Positions 24,642-33,207 of a stretch of DNA of 64,000 bases are shown here, in pieces (position 1 is the stretch's first letter; each line of letters opens with the position of its first letter). The stretch is from NCBI GenBank assembly GCA_021818925.1, contig JAKASU010000001.1, positions 505,568 through 569,567 on the forward strand. The letters are read 5' to 3'. This stretch comes from Microcaldota archaeon (lineage in GTDB: Archaea > Micrarchaeota > Micrarchaeia > Micrarchaeales > CABMGC01). The notes beneath the pieces are model-generated. The model had not been told where the DNA came from. It did not search any database and saw only the letters and a program-made list of their open reading frames with translations. Made by a program: the position numbers and the translations under genes.

Positions 24642-26011
24642 TGCTAGAAATCTATGCGTTCGGGGCCCTGACCGCGGCGCTCGTGCTTGGTAACATGCTG
24701 CTCAGGATCAGCAGCGGGAAAAAGTTCCATCTTGCATTCAACCTCGTTGTGCTTGCTCTGCTTGCCGCAAGCGTCCTCACGCTCTCGCAGGTGCAGGGCA
24801 CGTACTTCGGCATTATCTCCATAAGCCAATACTCGGTGTTCTTCTTCGCGCTCTTCACCGTGGCTATGCTGCTGCTTAACCTGCTGGCTTACGCGCGCTC
24901 CAACGGGTACAACAACTTCGCTCTTCTTGGAGCTTTCGCGCTTGTGGGCATGTATCTTGTGGTTTCGTCTGTTTCGCTGATAACCATATTCCTTGGACTC
25001 GAGCTGATGGTCATACCCTCCGCATTCATAGTGCTTCTGTCCCGCAGGGAGAGCCTTGAGGCCGCCACGAAACTGTTCATAATGGCTTCTATATCGATCG
25101 CGCTCCTCTCCTTCGCCATAGTGCTGGTGTACGGGTCTGCGAACTCGCTGTCGCTCCAGGCGCAGCAGCCCGGTACGCTCATGCTGTTTGCTCTAGTCCT
25201 ATTCATTACGTCGCTGGGGTTCGAGGCGTCGGTGTTTCCCTTCAACATACTACTGCCTGACGTGTACGAAGGCTCTGCAGGATATGCGACCGCGATGCTG
25301 GGAGGCCTGAACAAGAAAGTGGGGATAGCAGCACTGATGCAGGTACTGATTCTTGTGTTCATCTCATTCCGCACTGCCTTTGCAATAATCGCCGCGCTTG
25401 CGGTGCTCACCATGTTCTATGGCAACCTGGTCGCGCTGGCGCAGGACAACCTCAAGCGGATGCTAGCCTACTCATCCATATCGCAGGCAGGTTACATACT
25501 GATAGGAATAGCGGTCGCTACGCAGAGCGGGATCTCGGCCAGCATCTTCCAGATATTCGCGCACACGTTCATGTTCATAGGCGCGATGAGCATAGTCGCG
25601 TGGCTCGAGAACAGGAACAGGAACGGGATCAACGACACGATAGGCCTCTATAAGGAGAATAGGTTTGCAGCTATCGCGCTGAGCATATTCATGCTGGCGA
25701 TGATCGGCATCCCGTTCACAGCCGGCTTCGTAGGCAAGTTCCTCATATTCTTCAGCGCTGTGAACAACGGCCTGCTGTGGCTTGCGCTGCTGGGCATAAT
25801 AAACAGCGTAATATCCGTCTTCTATTACGCAAAGGTAATGACGGCAATGTACACGGACAAGCTGGGAGCGTACCGCATAAAGCTAGACACGCCAACGCTT
25901 GTAGTGATAGTGGTCTGCCTTGCCGCGGTCATGCTTTTCGGCGCTTATCCGCAGCCAATGATACAGGCGGTGAGCGGGGCTGCAAGCCATCTCTTCGGAG
26001 CTGCCACGTAA
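24638..26011 (+). CDS. nuoN: Complex I-like antiporter subunit NuoN
   Basis: A 457-residue antiporter-like subunit with about 14 hydrophobic helices. FLGLELMVIPSAFIVLLSRR contains the helix 5 Glu. LPDVYEGSAGYATAMLGGLNKK is the typical NuoN version of the channel motif, followed by KRMLAYSSISQAGYILIG. It is the last gene of the operon. Its TAA abuts the stop of the opposite AAA+ gene, leaving no terminator. NuoM is missing here and is encoded at 29.9-31.3 kb. Confidence 0.95.
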   Translation: MMLEIYAFGALTAALVLGNMLLRISSGKKFHLAFNLVVLALLAASVLTLSQVQGTYFGIISISQYSVFFFALFTVAMLLLNLLAYARSNGYNNFALLGAFALVGMYLVVSSVSLITIFLGLELMVIPSAFIVLLSRRESLEAATKLFIMASISIALLSFAIVLVYGSANSLSLQAQQPGTLMLFALVLFITSLGFEASVFPFNILLPDVYEGSAGYATAMLGGLNKKVGIAALMQVLILVFISFRTAFAIIAALAVLTMFYGNLVALAQDNLKRMLAYSSISQAGYILIGIAVATQSGISASIFQIFAHTFMFIGAMSIVAWLENRNRNGINDTIGLYKENRFAAIALSIFMLAMIGIPFTAGFVGKFLIFFSAVNNGLLWLALLGIINSVISVFYYAKVMTAMYTDKLGAYRIKLDTPTLVVIVVCLAAVMLFGAYPQPMIQAVSGAASHLFGAAT

Positions 26012-28780
26012 TCATCTCCTCCCGTACTTGCTGAAGAAGGCGAGATACCTGCCCATTATCAGCGTGGGGGCTGAAGGCCTCGCCCTCTGGATCAGGTCTG
26101 TGATGTTTGCGAGCTTTATCTTGACCTCCTTCCCGGTCATCAGGCTGGATTCGAGGGTGTTCAGCTTGACCTGCCTGCATATGTTTGCTATGTCCGCGCC
26201 TGTGTAGCCCTCGGTCACCTGCGCCAGCCTCATGAAATCTACATCCTTGTCGAGCGGAGCCTTCTGCAGGTTGAGCTCGAAGATCCTGGCCCTGCTGTTC
26301 GGGTCCGGAGGCGGCATGAATATCAGTCTGTCGAACCTGCCCGCTCTGAGGAGAGCTGGGTCGAGCGCCTCAGGCCTGTTCGTAGCAGCCACCACGACGA
26401 CTCCTGAAGCTTCCTTTATCTTGTCGAACTCCTGCAGGAATTCGCCGGCTATCTCAAGGTTGGTCGCCATAGCGCTGTCCCTTGACGGCACTATCGCGTC
26501 TATCTCGTCCACGAAGACTATTGAAGGCGCATTTTCTTTCGCCCTGTCGAATATGCCCTTTATCGTTGCGCTGGCGTTTCCTGGCCCTCCCTTTGCTATG
26601 TCGTAGCCTGACAGTATCATCACGTGGACATCGCCGACCTCGTTTGCTACTGCCTGCATCAGCATCGTCTTGCCGGTTCCGGGAGGACCGAAGAGCAGTA
26701 TGCCCTTTATGTTGCCGATGTCATACTTCTTGAGCAGTTCCGGATGCATTATTGGTATCTCTACAGCCTCGTGCAGCGCCTTCTTCGCTTCGTCGAGGCC
26801 TATCACATCGTCAAGGTTCACCTTCTTCTCCTCCTCCACCTGGCTCTCCGGGTGTACCCTCCTCTCGTAATCGAGTCTAAAGGTGTTGAACTCCTCGAGC
26901 TGGGAGAGTGACGTCGAAGGCTTGGTGCCCTTGATTACGTGAACAACATCGGCCATCTTTATAGTGAGCACCTGGTGTTTCGTTATCGCCTCGTCGCCGA
27001 CCTCCCTGCTGACCTCCTCGCATACGTTCTTTATGTCAGCGGCCGAGAACCTGTTGGTCAGGCTGGCCAGTTTCTCGTAGTCTATGTCGTTGCCTATCGG
27101 GAGCGCTGCCAGGTAGTGTTGAAATATCTTCTCCCTGCCTGGCTGGTCCGGTAGTGGCATGTATAGTATCTTGTCGAACCTTCCGGGTCGCATTATCGCA
27201 GGATCGAGGAGCTGCGGAGCGTTGGTGGCGCCGACTATGACCACATCTGATATCGTCTTGAAGCCGTCCATCTCGCTGAGCAGGGTGGTTATGAGCTCGA
27301 GTCCGCTCGTGTTGGTCTGTTGTTCCCTTTTCCCCGCTATGTTATCTATCTCGTCGAAGAAGAGGACGCAGGGTGCGTGTTTCTTCGCAGTTGCAAATAT
27401 CCTTGAAAGCGCCTGGGCGCTCTCGCCAGGATAGGGGGACATGAGCGACGACGCGCTTACGTAGAAGAATCCTGCACGGATCTCGTTTGCCAGGGCCCTC
27501 ATTATCAGCGTTTTGCCTGTTCCGGGAGGGCCGAAGAGCAGTATGCCCTTTGCGGGCTTGACGTTGTACGCTCCGGCTATCTCCCTGTGCTCTATGGGAC
27601 CGAGTATTGATTCCTTGAGCTCCTGCTTCGTCTCATCGTAGTTCGCCACATCATCAAGCGTCTCTGTGGTTCCCTGGGTGAGGTCCTCCAAAGCGACTCC
27701 GAACTTGCCAAGGATGTCACGCTTCATCACGTCCAGAGCCTGCACGACCTCTATGTTTGAGCTCTCGAGCGCGAAGATGGCGATCGGGGTCAGGAGGAAG
27801 CTGATTATGACAAGCGGGTTGAAGCTCGTTCCTGTAGGTCCGGAGAGCAGGAATGACGATACCGGAAGCACAACGCCAAAAAGGCTCGACACCGTGCCCT
27901 TGTACGGCGACCTGCTTTTCACAGCGTAGCTGGCGACGCTGAAAGCCACGAAGACCCACAAGACTATCTGAAGTATCGTGTACTGTATGTCAAAAGCCAG
28001 GGCGGCGCCTGCGTAGTAGAATGTGTCGAACAGGTGGTCATCAACGGTTGGGCCGAAGAACACTGCAAGAGAAGATGATGCTTTCGAAATGAAGTTGCCG
28101 AGCGTTGCGGCAGGATATGTTACTGTAAAGTATTCCGCGTATGAGAGCGACGCTATGGACTGGTGGCCAAGCTGTGAGTTGTAGGCGATTGGACCCGAGA
28201 CGGGTATGTTGGCAAGGTTCGATACTATGGCGACAATCAGTATCACGAGCACGCCTATTATCGCGCCGCGCCTGAAGCCGAGCGTCAGGACCGCTATTAT
28301 GAAGCCGGGGACCTCGAAGAGGAGGCCGAGAGGCGTGAGCGGCAGCGCAACGAGTGCGTAGGCGTAGGATATGGAACGGTAGTGCTTGTACCCCAGAAAT
28401 AGGGACGCGCTTATGAATATCGTTATCAGCCATGCCAGAAGCGGCGCCTGATAGATTAGCATTGGAAGCGTCAGAAGTAGGAGCGCCATGAGCCCCAGGA
28501 GTGGAGCTATATAGGTGAACGCGAACACGAGCAAGAGGAGCGGTACGAAGAGCGCTAGCGGAAAGAACGGGAAAGCGATGCCTATGCTTATGAATGCGAA
28601 GGATGTGGCCAGCGAGTCATGGAAGTTGTGGTTCGACACTACGCGCTTGACAAAATCCTTGAGCCAGTACACCGAGATCGGCACCAGCTTGCGCTTGAGC
28701 ATGTCGGCGGTAGACTCGCCTGATGGTGGGTCGCCCCCAGAAGGCACGCCGCCTTTTTTGCCCCCGGTTCTCCTCTGCAT
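26012..28780 (-). CDS. Polytopic membrane protein fused to two CDC48-type AAA+ modules
   Basis: A 922-residue protein. Residues about 1-45 are polar and Gly/Lys-rich. Residues about 55-345 hold eight or nine hydrophobic helices in two groups, separated by an extracytoplasmic-looking loop (about 190-255). Then come two AAA+ domains, each with GPPGTGKT; Walker B is FFDEID in the first and FVDEIDA in the second. Both have ATN sensor 1 and MRPGRFD or LRAGRFD arginine-finger regions. The N-terminal substrate-binding domain of ordinary CDC48/VAT is absent; the membrane block replaces it. No protease domain follows, and the C-terminus (FFSKYGRR) is not a clear HbYX proteasome tail. It may extract or unfold membrane proteins. 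ATG 28780 lies about 25 bp from an AT-rich TATA stretch, favouring it over a TTG at 28795. Confidence 0.92.
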   Translation of the reverse strand: MQRRTGGKKGGVPSGGDPPSGESTADMLKRKLVPISVYWLKDFVKRVVSNHNFHDSLATSFAFISIGIAFPFFPLALFVPLLLLVFAFTYIAPLLGLMALLLLTLPMLIYQAPLLAWLITIFISASLFLGYKHYRSISYAYALVALPLTPLGLLFEVPGFIIAVLTLGFRRGAIIGVLVILIVAIVSNLANIPVSGPIAYNSQLGHQSIASLSYAEYFTVTYPAATLGNFISKASSSLAVFFGPTVDDHLFDTFYYAGAALAFDIQYTILQIVLWVFVAFSVASYAVKSRSPYKGTVSSLFGVVLPVSSFLLSGPTGTSFNPLVIISFLLTPIAIFALESSNIEVVQALDVMKRDILGKFGVALEDLTQGTTETLDDVANYDETKQELKESILGPIEHREIAGAYNVKPAKGILLFGPPGTGKTLIMRALANEIRAGFFYVSASSLMSPYPGESAQALSRIFATAKKHAPCVLFFDEIDNIAGKREQQTNTSGLELITTLLSEMDGFKTISDVVIVGATNAPQLLDPAIMRPGRFDKILYMPLPDQPGREKIFQHYLAALPIGNDIDYEKLASLTNRFSAADIKNVCEEVSREVGDEAITKHQVLTIKMADVVHVIKGTKPSTSLSQLEEFNTFRLDYERRVHPESQVEEEKKVNLDDVIGLDEAKKALHEAVEIPIMHPELLKKYDIGNIKGILLFGPPGTGKTMLMQAVANEVGDVHVMILSGYDIAKGGPGNASATIKGIFDRAKENAPSIVFVDEIDAIVPSRDSAMATNLEIAGEFLQEFDKIKEASGVVVVAATNRPEALDPALLRAGRFDRLIFMPPPDPNSRARIFELNLQKAPLDKDVDFMRLAQVTEGYTGADIANICRQVKLNTLESSLMTGKEVKIKLANITDLIQRARPSAPTLIMGRYLAFFSKYGRR

Positions 28781-28799
28781 ACTCTTAACTCTCAAATAC

Positions 28800-28812
28800 C
28801 TATATTAATATT
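28800..28812 (-). promoter_or_regulatory. TATA region of the membrane AAA+ gene
   Basis: AT-rich sequence reading ATTAATATAGG-like on the minus strand, 20-32 bp upstream of ATG 28780. It sits between the divergent AAA+ gene and tRNA-Tyr and may influence both. Confidence 0.4.
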
Positions 28813-28835
28813 GATTAACTGCTATAACTATGTTT

Positions 28836-28936
28836 CCCGCAGTAGCTCAATGGCAGAGCGCGCGCCTGTAGTTTTGGAAACTGACAAAAAGGGGTCAGAA
28901 AGCGCGATGTTGCTGGTTCGACTCCGGCCTGCGGGA
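28836..28936 (+). tRNA. tRNA-Tyr (anticodon GUA) with a 29-nt intron at 37/38
   Basis: The exons fold as a standard tRNA: acceptor CCCGCAG/CTGCGGG, D arm GCTC/GAGC with a short 7-nt loop, anticodon stem CGCGC/GCGCG, T arm GCTGG-TTCGACT-CCGGC, discriminator A, CCA not encoded. Between G37 (28871) and A38 (28901) lie 29 extra bases (28872-28900) containing a 5-bp hairpin CTGAC/GTCAG. This is the canonical archaeal intron site and would form a bulge-helix-bulge for the splicing endonuclease, encoded here at 50.5-51.7 kb. Confidence 0.93.
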
Positions 28937-28945
28937 TTTGCAGAT

Positions 28946-29212
28946 GTGGCTCCTGTGGTAGATCTTGCTTCTCTTATCGGCTACGCTGCAGGAATCATAA
29001 TTGCAATAGCGTACGTGCCGCAGGTCATGAAGGTATACAGGACAAAGTCTGCCAAGGATCTATCCAAGTGGTAGCTCGCGATACTTATCGTGGGGGACGG
29101 GGCCTGGCTCGTATACGGTGCGATACTGGCCTCACTTCCAATCATTGCATCGAACCTCGCGCTGCTCGTCCTCACGGCGGCACTCGTTGTCTTCAAGATA
29201 AGGTACGGATAA
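28946..29212 (+). pseudogene. SemiSWEET/PQ-loop sugar transporter interrupted by an in-frame TAG
   Basis: One continuous frame encodes a SemiSWEET of about 88 codons with three membrane helices: LIGYAAGIIIAIAYVPQVMKV with the PQ motif, a TKSAKDLSKW loop, then LAILIVGDGAWLVYGAIL and NLALLVLTAALVVFKIRYG. A single TAG at 29072-29074 lies right after SKW at the start of helix 2. The sequence on both sides is well conserved, so the nonsense change is recent or the codon is read through. Many genes here use TAG as a genuine stop, so code reassignment is unlikely. The start is probably GTG 28946; an ATG two bases earlier is out of frame. Confidence 0.7.
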
Positions 29213-29257
29213 CGCTCCTATCAACAATTATAAACCTGAAACGAGCAGTTCTATCGC

Positions 29258-29330
29258 GCCTTGGTAGTGTAGTGGTCTAGCATACGAGCCTGTCACGCTT
29301 GTGACCCGGGTTCGAATCCCGGCCAAGGCG
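29258..29330 (+). tRNA. tRNA-Asp (anticodon GUC)
   Basis: Acceptor GCCTTGG/CCAAGGC, anticodon arm CGAGC-CTGTCAC-GCTTG with GTC at 34-36, and T arm CCGGG-TTCGAAT-CCCGG with discriminator G, typical of archaeal tRNA-Asp. CCA is not encoded. A TATA-like ATTATAAAC at about 29227-29235 lies 23-31 bp upstream. Confidence 0.95.
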
Positions 29331-29438
29331 TATACGTCCTTTTCCTGCTCTCCTTTTTCACGAATCTGTATGCAAGTATATCGGACGTAAACTCTGATTT
29401 AAAAGGTTTTTATTTCACCATTAACTCAAGGTGGGAAT

Positions 29439-29918
29439 GTGCAAGAAGCGTATGATAAGCCTCTGACGGAAAGCGAGGCGCGGTCCCTCACTGTTAGAGA
29501 TATAATGAGTTATCCTGTTGTGACCGCTAGCGAGAAGACGAGCATAAGGGAGATAGCGAAGCTCATGAAGAAGCACAGCATAGATGCGATAGTGATAACG
29601 GACAAGACCGCCGCACCTGCTGGAATAATAACAGAGGGCGACATAGTGAGAAGGCTCGTCTCGACGAAGAGGAACCTGTGGTTCGTCAAGGCGGGGCACG
29701 TTATGAGCAGGCCGCTTATCACGGTGAGCAGGGACATGACACTTGAGGCCGCTGCGCGTTTCATGGCAGAGAAGAAGGTCAAGAAGCTGTGCGTAGTGGA
29801 TGCGAACAGGAAGCTGCTTGGCATGATCACAACAGAGGACATCACAAAGAACGCTGGATACCTGATCAACGTGCTTGAGGAAGTTATTCACACAGGCTAT
29901 TACATGGGCCTTTTGTAG
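29439..29918 (+). CDS. Two-CBS-domain protein
   Basis: A 159-residue cytosolic protein made almost wholly of two CBS motifs. The first is VRDIMSYPVVTASEKTSIRE to GIITEGDIVRRLV, the second GHVMSRPLITVSRDMTLE to GMITTEDITKNA. Paired CBS domains bind adenine nucleotides and often regulate other proteins; stand-alone versions have unknown partners. GTG 29439 is the start, with AAGGTGGGA upstream and a TATA element at about 29397-29406. The ATG 3 nt before is in another frame. It ends stop-to-stop with nuoM (TAGCTA). Confidence 0.88.
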   Translation: MQEAYDKPLTESEARSLTVRDIMSYPVVTASEKTSIREIAKLMKKHSIDAIVITDKTAAPAGIITEGDIVRRLVSTKRNLWFVKAGHVMSRPLITVSRDMTLEAAARFMAEKKVKKLCVVDANRKLLGMITTEDITKNAGYLINVLEEVIHTGYYMGLL

Positions 29919-31337
29919 CTAGGCAAACGGGGACAGGAGCAACGACGGGACTATTCCTAGCAGCACTGCCGATATGGAGAGAAGCGCCATAGAGACCTTG
30001 ATATCCAATCCCGGGGTCGTGTAAGGCTCAGAGGCCTTCGATGTGCTTAGGAACGCGCGCTCCGCCACGAAAAACAGGAAGGCGCCGATTATCAGCACCG
30101 CCGCAAGCGGCACGACGCCCCATATGCTGTATGCGGCGAACGCCCCGATGAAGACAAGAAGGTCGCCTACGAAGCCTGCGGTAAGCGGTATGCCGATAAG
30201 CGCGAACACACCGAAGATGAAGCCGTACGCGAGAAGCGGAATGCTCTTGACAATCCCCTTGAGCCTTGCGACGAGCATTGTGCCGTACGCCTCGTCCACG
30301 GCGCCGACTATCATGAAGAGGAGTGATATGACTATCCCGTGGCTCAGCATCGCGTAAAGCCCTCCGGCTATGCCGAAAGGCACGAGAGAGGCGATGCCTA
30401 GAGACGCTATGCCCATGTCAACTATGCTAGTGTAAGCGATGAGGCGCTTGAGATGTGCCTGACGAATCGCCACCATGGAACTGTAGAGCGCTGAGAATCC
30501 GAAGACCGCGGCCAGCGGAAGCGCGTACGAGGATGCGGCCGGAAGGAGGAGGAACATGAGCAGAAGCCCGTAGCCGCCAAACTTTAGCAGCACTCCTGCA
30601 AGTATCATGCTGCCTGTCGTGGGCGCCTCGGTATGGGCGTCCGGCAGCCAGCTATGGAACGGGAACGACGGTATCTTTATCATGAAAGCTATTGCCAGCA
30701 GCACGAGAGCGATGAGCTGCGAAGATGCAGGAAGCGAAGCTGATTGTGAGATTATGGAGGTTATAGTGAACGTTCCTGTAGGGAGACCCGCGTAGATCAC
30801 CAGTATGCCGATCAGGAGGAGCAGGCTCGCGGCTATTGAGTATATCAGGAACTTTATGGCCGCGTAGCGCCTGTCGTACCCCCCGAACACGTAGATTATG
30901 AAGAACATGGAGATCTCGCTGATCTCGAAGAAGACGTAGAACAGGAAGAGGTTACCTGACAGGAAGACGCCAAGCGCCGAGCCTGACACGAGGAGGAAGA
31001 GCAGATTGTAGATACGCTGTGACTCCTTGATGAAGCTCTTTGCAACGATTGCGGCCGCGAGGAGCACTATGGCTGACATAACCATGAATATGTTGCTGTA
31101 CTTTGTGAGCTCGAGGTCGAGGTTCACTCCTATGCTCTGTATGTATCCTTGCTGGAATGAGAGTGATGGGAACCCCTGCGTCAGGCCGTATGCCGACGCG
31201 GCAAGAACGGCAAGCAGGACCAGGAGCGATGATACTATGGAGACCGCGAACGAGTGCCTTTCCGGAAGAAACAGCAAAGGTATGATGAACAGGAAGGGCA
31301 GGAATACTATAAATGCGAGAAACGGAAGCATCCACAT
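29919..31337 (-). CDS. nuoM: Complex I-like antiporter subunit NuoM, separate from the main operon
   Basis: A 472-residue proton-pumping subunit with about 14 helices. FYVFFEISEISMFFIIYVFGG includes the helix 5 Glu, KIPSFPFHSWLPDAHTEAPT is the diagnostic NuoM motif, and RLIAYTSIVDMGIASLGI follows. It completes the membrane arm but is 4 kb away from nuoN on the opposite strand. A strong TATA (TATATAAG, about 31365-31376) gives it its own promoter. The start may be ATG 31337 or ATG 31331; both lie just after the expected transcript start. Confidence 0.95.
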   Translation of the reverse strand: MWMLPFLAFIVFLPFLFIIPLLFLPERHSFAVSIVSSLLVLLAVLAASAYGLTQGFPSLSFQQGYIQSIGVNLDLELTKYSNIFMVMSAIVLLAAAIVAKSFIKESQRIYNLLFLLVSGSALGVFLSGNLFLFYVFFEISEISMFFIIYVFGGYDRRYAAIKFLIYSIAASLLLLIGILVIYAGLPTGTFTITSIISQSASLPASSQLIALVLLAIAFMIKIPSFPFHSWLPDAHTEAPTTGSMILAGVLLKFGGYGLLLMFLLLPAASSYALPLAAVFGFSALYSSMVAIRQAHLKRLIAYTSIVDMGIASLGIASLVPFGIAGGLYAMLSHGIVISLLFMIVGAVDEAYGTMLVARLKGIVKSIPLLAYGFIFGVFALIGIPLTAGFVGDLLVFIGAFAAYSIWGVVPLAAVLIIGAFLFFVAERAFLSTSKASEPYTTPGLDIKVSMALLSISAVLLGIVPSLLLSPFA

Positions 31338-31407
31338 CACAGCAGAATACTCTTCCTAGCGAAATTAAACTTATATAGACTCGCTGGTGTTTCCTGCGAT
31401 TACAAAA

Positions 31408-31716
31408 TCAGATTGCTGCGTCTATGCTGCCCTCGGGGAAGCCGAGGTTGACCAGCTCCTTCTTCGCAGACGCGATGTGATCTCCCTGGAGCTCTATCAT
31501 TCCCTTCTTGTGCGTGCCGCCGCACGCGAGCTTGTTCTTGAGCGCCACGGTTGTCTTGTCGAGCTCGTCTCCGCTGAGGCCCTCGACTATGGTCACGAAC
31601 TTGCTGAACTTCGCCCTGGCCTTGTATATCTTGATGCGCTTTGTCGCCTCCCTGTCGAGAATCTCGCAGACGCACAGTTCCTTGGGTAGTCCGCACCTTG
31701 GGCACATCTCAGGCAT
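31408..31716 (-). CDS. Translation initiation factor aIF1 (SUI1 family)
   Basis: A 102-residue homologue of eIF1, which controls start-codon choice on the small ribosomal subunit. An N-terminal zinc-binding segment (CPRCGLPKELCVCE) precedes the SUI1 core (FVTIVEGL; LACGGTHKKGMIELQGDH). It is the last gene of the ribosomal operon, 2 nt after L29. In many archaea this position is followed by Rpp29, S17 and L14, which are absent here. Confidence 0.93.
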   Translation of the reverse strand: MPEMCPRCGLPKELCVCEILDREATKRIKIYKARAKFSKFVTIVEGLSGDELDKTTVALKNKLACGGTHKKGMIELQGDHIASAKKELVNLGFPEGSIDAAI

Positions 31717-31718
31717 TA

Positions 31719-31913
31719 CTAGTTGGCACCTTTCTCCTTTAGCAGTGTAAGAATCTGGGCCTTGGTGCGCCTCATCTCCCTTACCTTGACCTTCTTGCTC
31801 TGCACACCTGTGGCTGCTATCTTCCTTTTTTCTATTGACAAATCGAGTGAAAGTTGCTGAAGCCTGTTCCTAAGCATGTCTACGCTCATCTCCCTTAGCT
31901 CCTTTATACGCAT
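31719..31913 (-). CDS. rpl29: Ribosomal protein uL29
   Basis: A 64-residue two-helix protein of the large subunit near the exit tunnel. MRIKELREMS and LRNRLQQLSLDLSIEKRKIA match the family. ATG 31913 gives the usual N-terminus; an ATG 9 nt earlier is also possible. It is located between S3 and aIF1, the standard archaeal order. Confidence 0.9.
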   Translation of the reverse strand: MRIKELREMSVDMLRNRLQQLSLDLSIEKRKIAATGVQSKKVKVREMRRTKAQILTLLKEKGAN

Positions 31914-31949
31914 TACAATCATCTATTATGCATTTTCTGGTATTTATTA

Positions 31950-32576
31950 CTATCTCGCGCCCTCCAGCGACTTCGGCATCTCTATCTTCTTAAGCTGCCT
32001 GTCGGCGAACTGCGTGCCGGGCTGCACTATCCTCACCTGTATTCCTATGGCACCGTACTTCGGGTAGGACGTCAGCAGCGCTGTATCTACCTGTTTTACC
32101 GTGTCGCCTGCCTTCGGTATGTAGCCGAATCTGACCTTGATCTGCTTCGCCTTCGCGCCCTTCGCGGCAAGCTTGCCTGTGGCGATTATCTCGGCACCCA
32201 GGGCGCCGTTCTCTATTATGGTCTTGAGCGTAGAGTGGAGCAGGCTTCTGGCGTTGGCGCCTCTTTCGAGCGCGTTCGAGATGTGCCTTGCCACGAGTCT
32301 GGGCTCTAGCACCTCGTTCTTCACCTCTGCCACGCTTATCTGCGGATTGTCGATCTTGAACTTTGACTTTATCTCCTGCGTTATTGCGTCTATCGTGGAG
32401 CCGCCTCTTCCGATGACCCTGCCGGGGTTGGTAACGTAAGCGGTAATCCTTGTTATGACAGGCGTCTTCTGTATCTCCACCCTAGAGAAGCCAGCGCGGC
32501 TCAGCGTCTTCTCAAGGTACTTGGAGATCTCGTGCTTCACCATCGCGTCCTCGATAAACTTCCTTTCTACCACCAT
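31950..32576 (-). CDS. rps3: Ribosomal protein uS3
   Basis: A 208-residue small-subunit protein with an N-terminal KH domain (GRVIGRGGSTIDAITQEI) and the C-terminal S3 domain (SLLHSTLKTIIENGALGAEIIATGKL). It sits at the mRNA entry channel. It follows L22 by 4 nt in the ribosomal operon. Confidence 0.97.
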   Translation of the reverse strand: MVVERKFIEDAMVKHEISKYLEKTLSRAGFSRVEIQKTPVITRITAYVTNPGRVIGRGGSTIDAITQEIKSKFKIDNPQISVAEVKNEVLEPRLVARHISNALERGANARSLLHSTLKTIIENGALGAEIIATGKLAAKGAKAKQIKVRFGYIPKAGDTVKQVDTALLTSYPKYGAIGIQVRIVQPGTQFADRQLKKIEMPKSLEGAR

Positions 32577-32580
32577 CGTA

Positions 32581-33207
32581 TCACTTCTTTGCCGTCGCCT
32601 CGACCTTCGCCTGTTCAGCCCTCGCCTTCGGCTTCGACGCCGGCTTTTGCTGCGGCTTTGATTTCACGGCCTTCACCGGGTTCCTGATCTTTATCAGCCT
32701 CTTCATGTTGTCGGTGAGCGAGGGCGCGTCGGGGTTGGCGAGGCCGATCTCGACCTTTGCGTACTCTATGTCGCTATGCACTCTTGCTCCCAGACCGTAC
32801 ATTCCCCTGCCCCATGAGAGCGAACCCTTTGAAGGGCTCCTCCTCTCTATTCTCGTCTTGTTCGCAGAGGCGTGAACTATGTAGAGCGCCTCCTCATCGA
32901 GCCCCTTGTTCCTAGAGTTTGCCACGGCGTTCAGCAGCACAAGCCTTATCTCGCGTGCAGCCTTCACCGGAAACGCCCCCTTCCTTCCACCCAGCTCGTG
33001 CCTCGATCCCATGTGCTTGTTGTACTTGTTGAAGAGTATCGGCCTTTCCACCTTTACTATTCCGTCAATTACCTGCAGTGCCCTGTCAGTCTTGAGGTAC
33101 CTTATGGCATCGCATACGGCAGAGAGGTCCTTGAAGCTGGCGTTGATATCGTAACCGTGGGCCAGGGCGATCTGCTCCTTGCCTATGTTGATCGAGTACC
33201 TCATCAC
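32581..33207 (-). CDS. rpl22: Ribosomal protein uL22 with a long Lys/Pro-rich tail
   Basis: A large-subunit protein lining the exit tunnel, 208 residues. The core ends with HASANKTRIERRSPSKG and the family GRG segment. The last 40 residues are rich in Lys, Pro, Ala and Gln (KPQQKPASKPKARAEQ), an extension beyond the compact core. The start overlaps the S19 stop. Confidence 0.95.
   Translation of the reverse strand: MMRYSINIGKEQIALAHGYDINASFKDLSAVCDAIRYLKTDRALQVIDGIVKVERPILFNKYNKHMGSRHELGGRKGAFPVKAAREIRLVLLNAVANSRNKGLDEEALYIVHASANKTRIERRSPSKGSLSWGRGMYGLGARVHSDIEYAKVEIGLANPDAPSLTDNMKRLIKIRNPVKAVKSKPQQKPASKPKARAEQAKVEATAKK

Noticed and set aside
29072..29074. TAG as a reassigned sense codon (for example pyrrolysine)
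   Set aside because: Kae1, Bud32, PCNA and many other genes here end properly at TAG, and only one gene shows an internal TAG.
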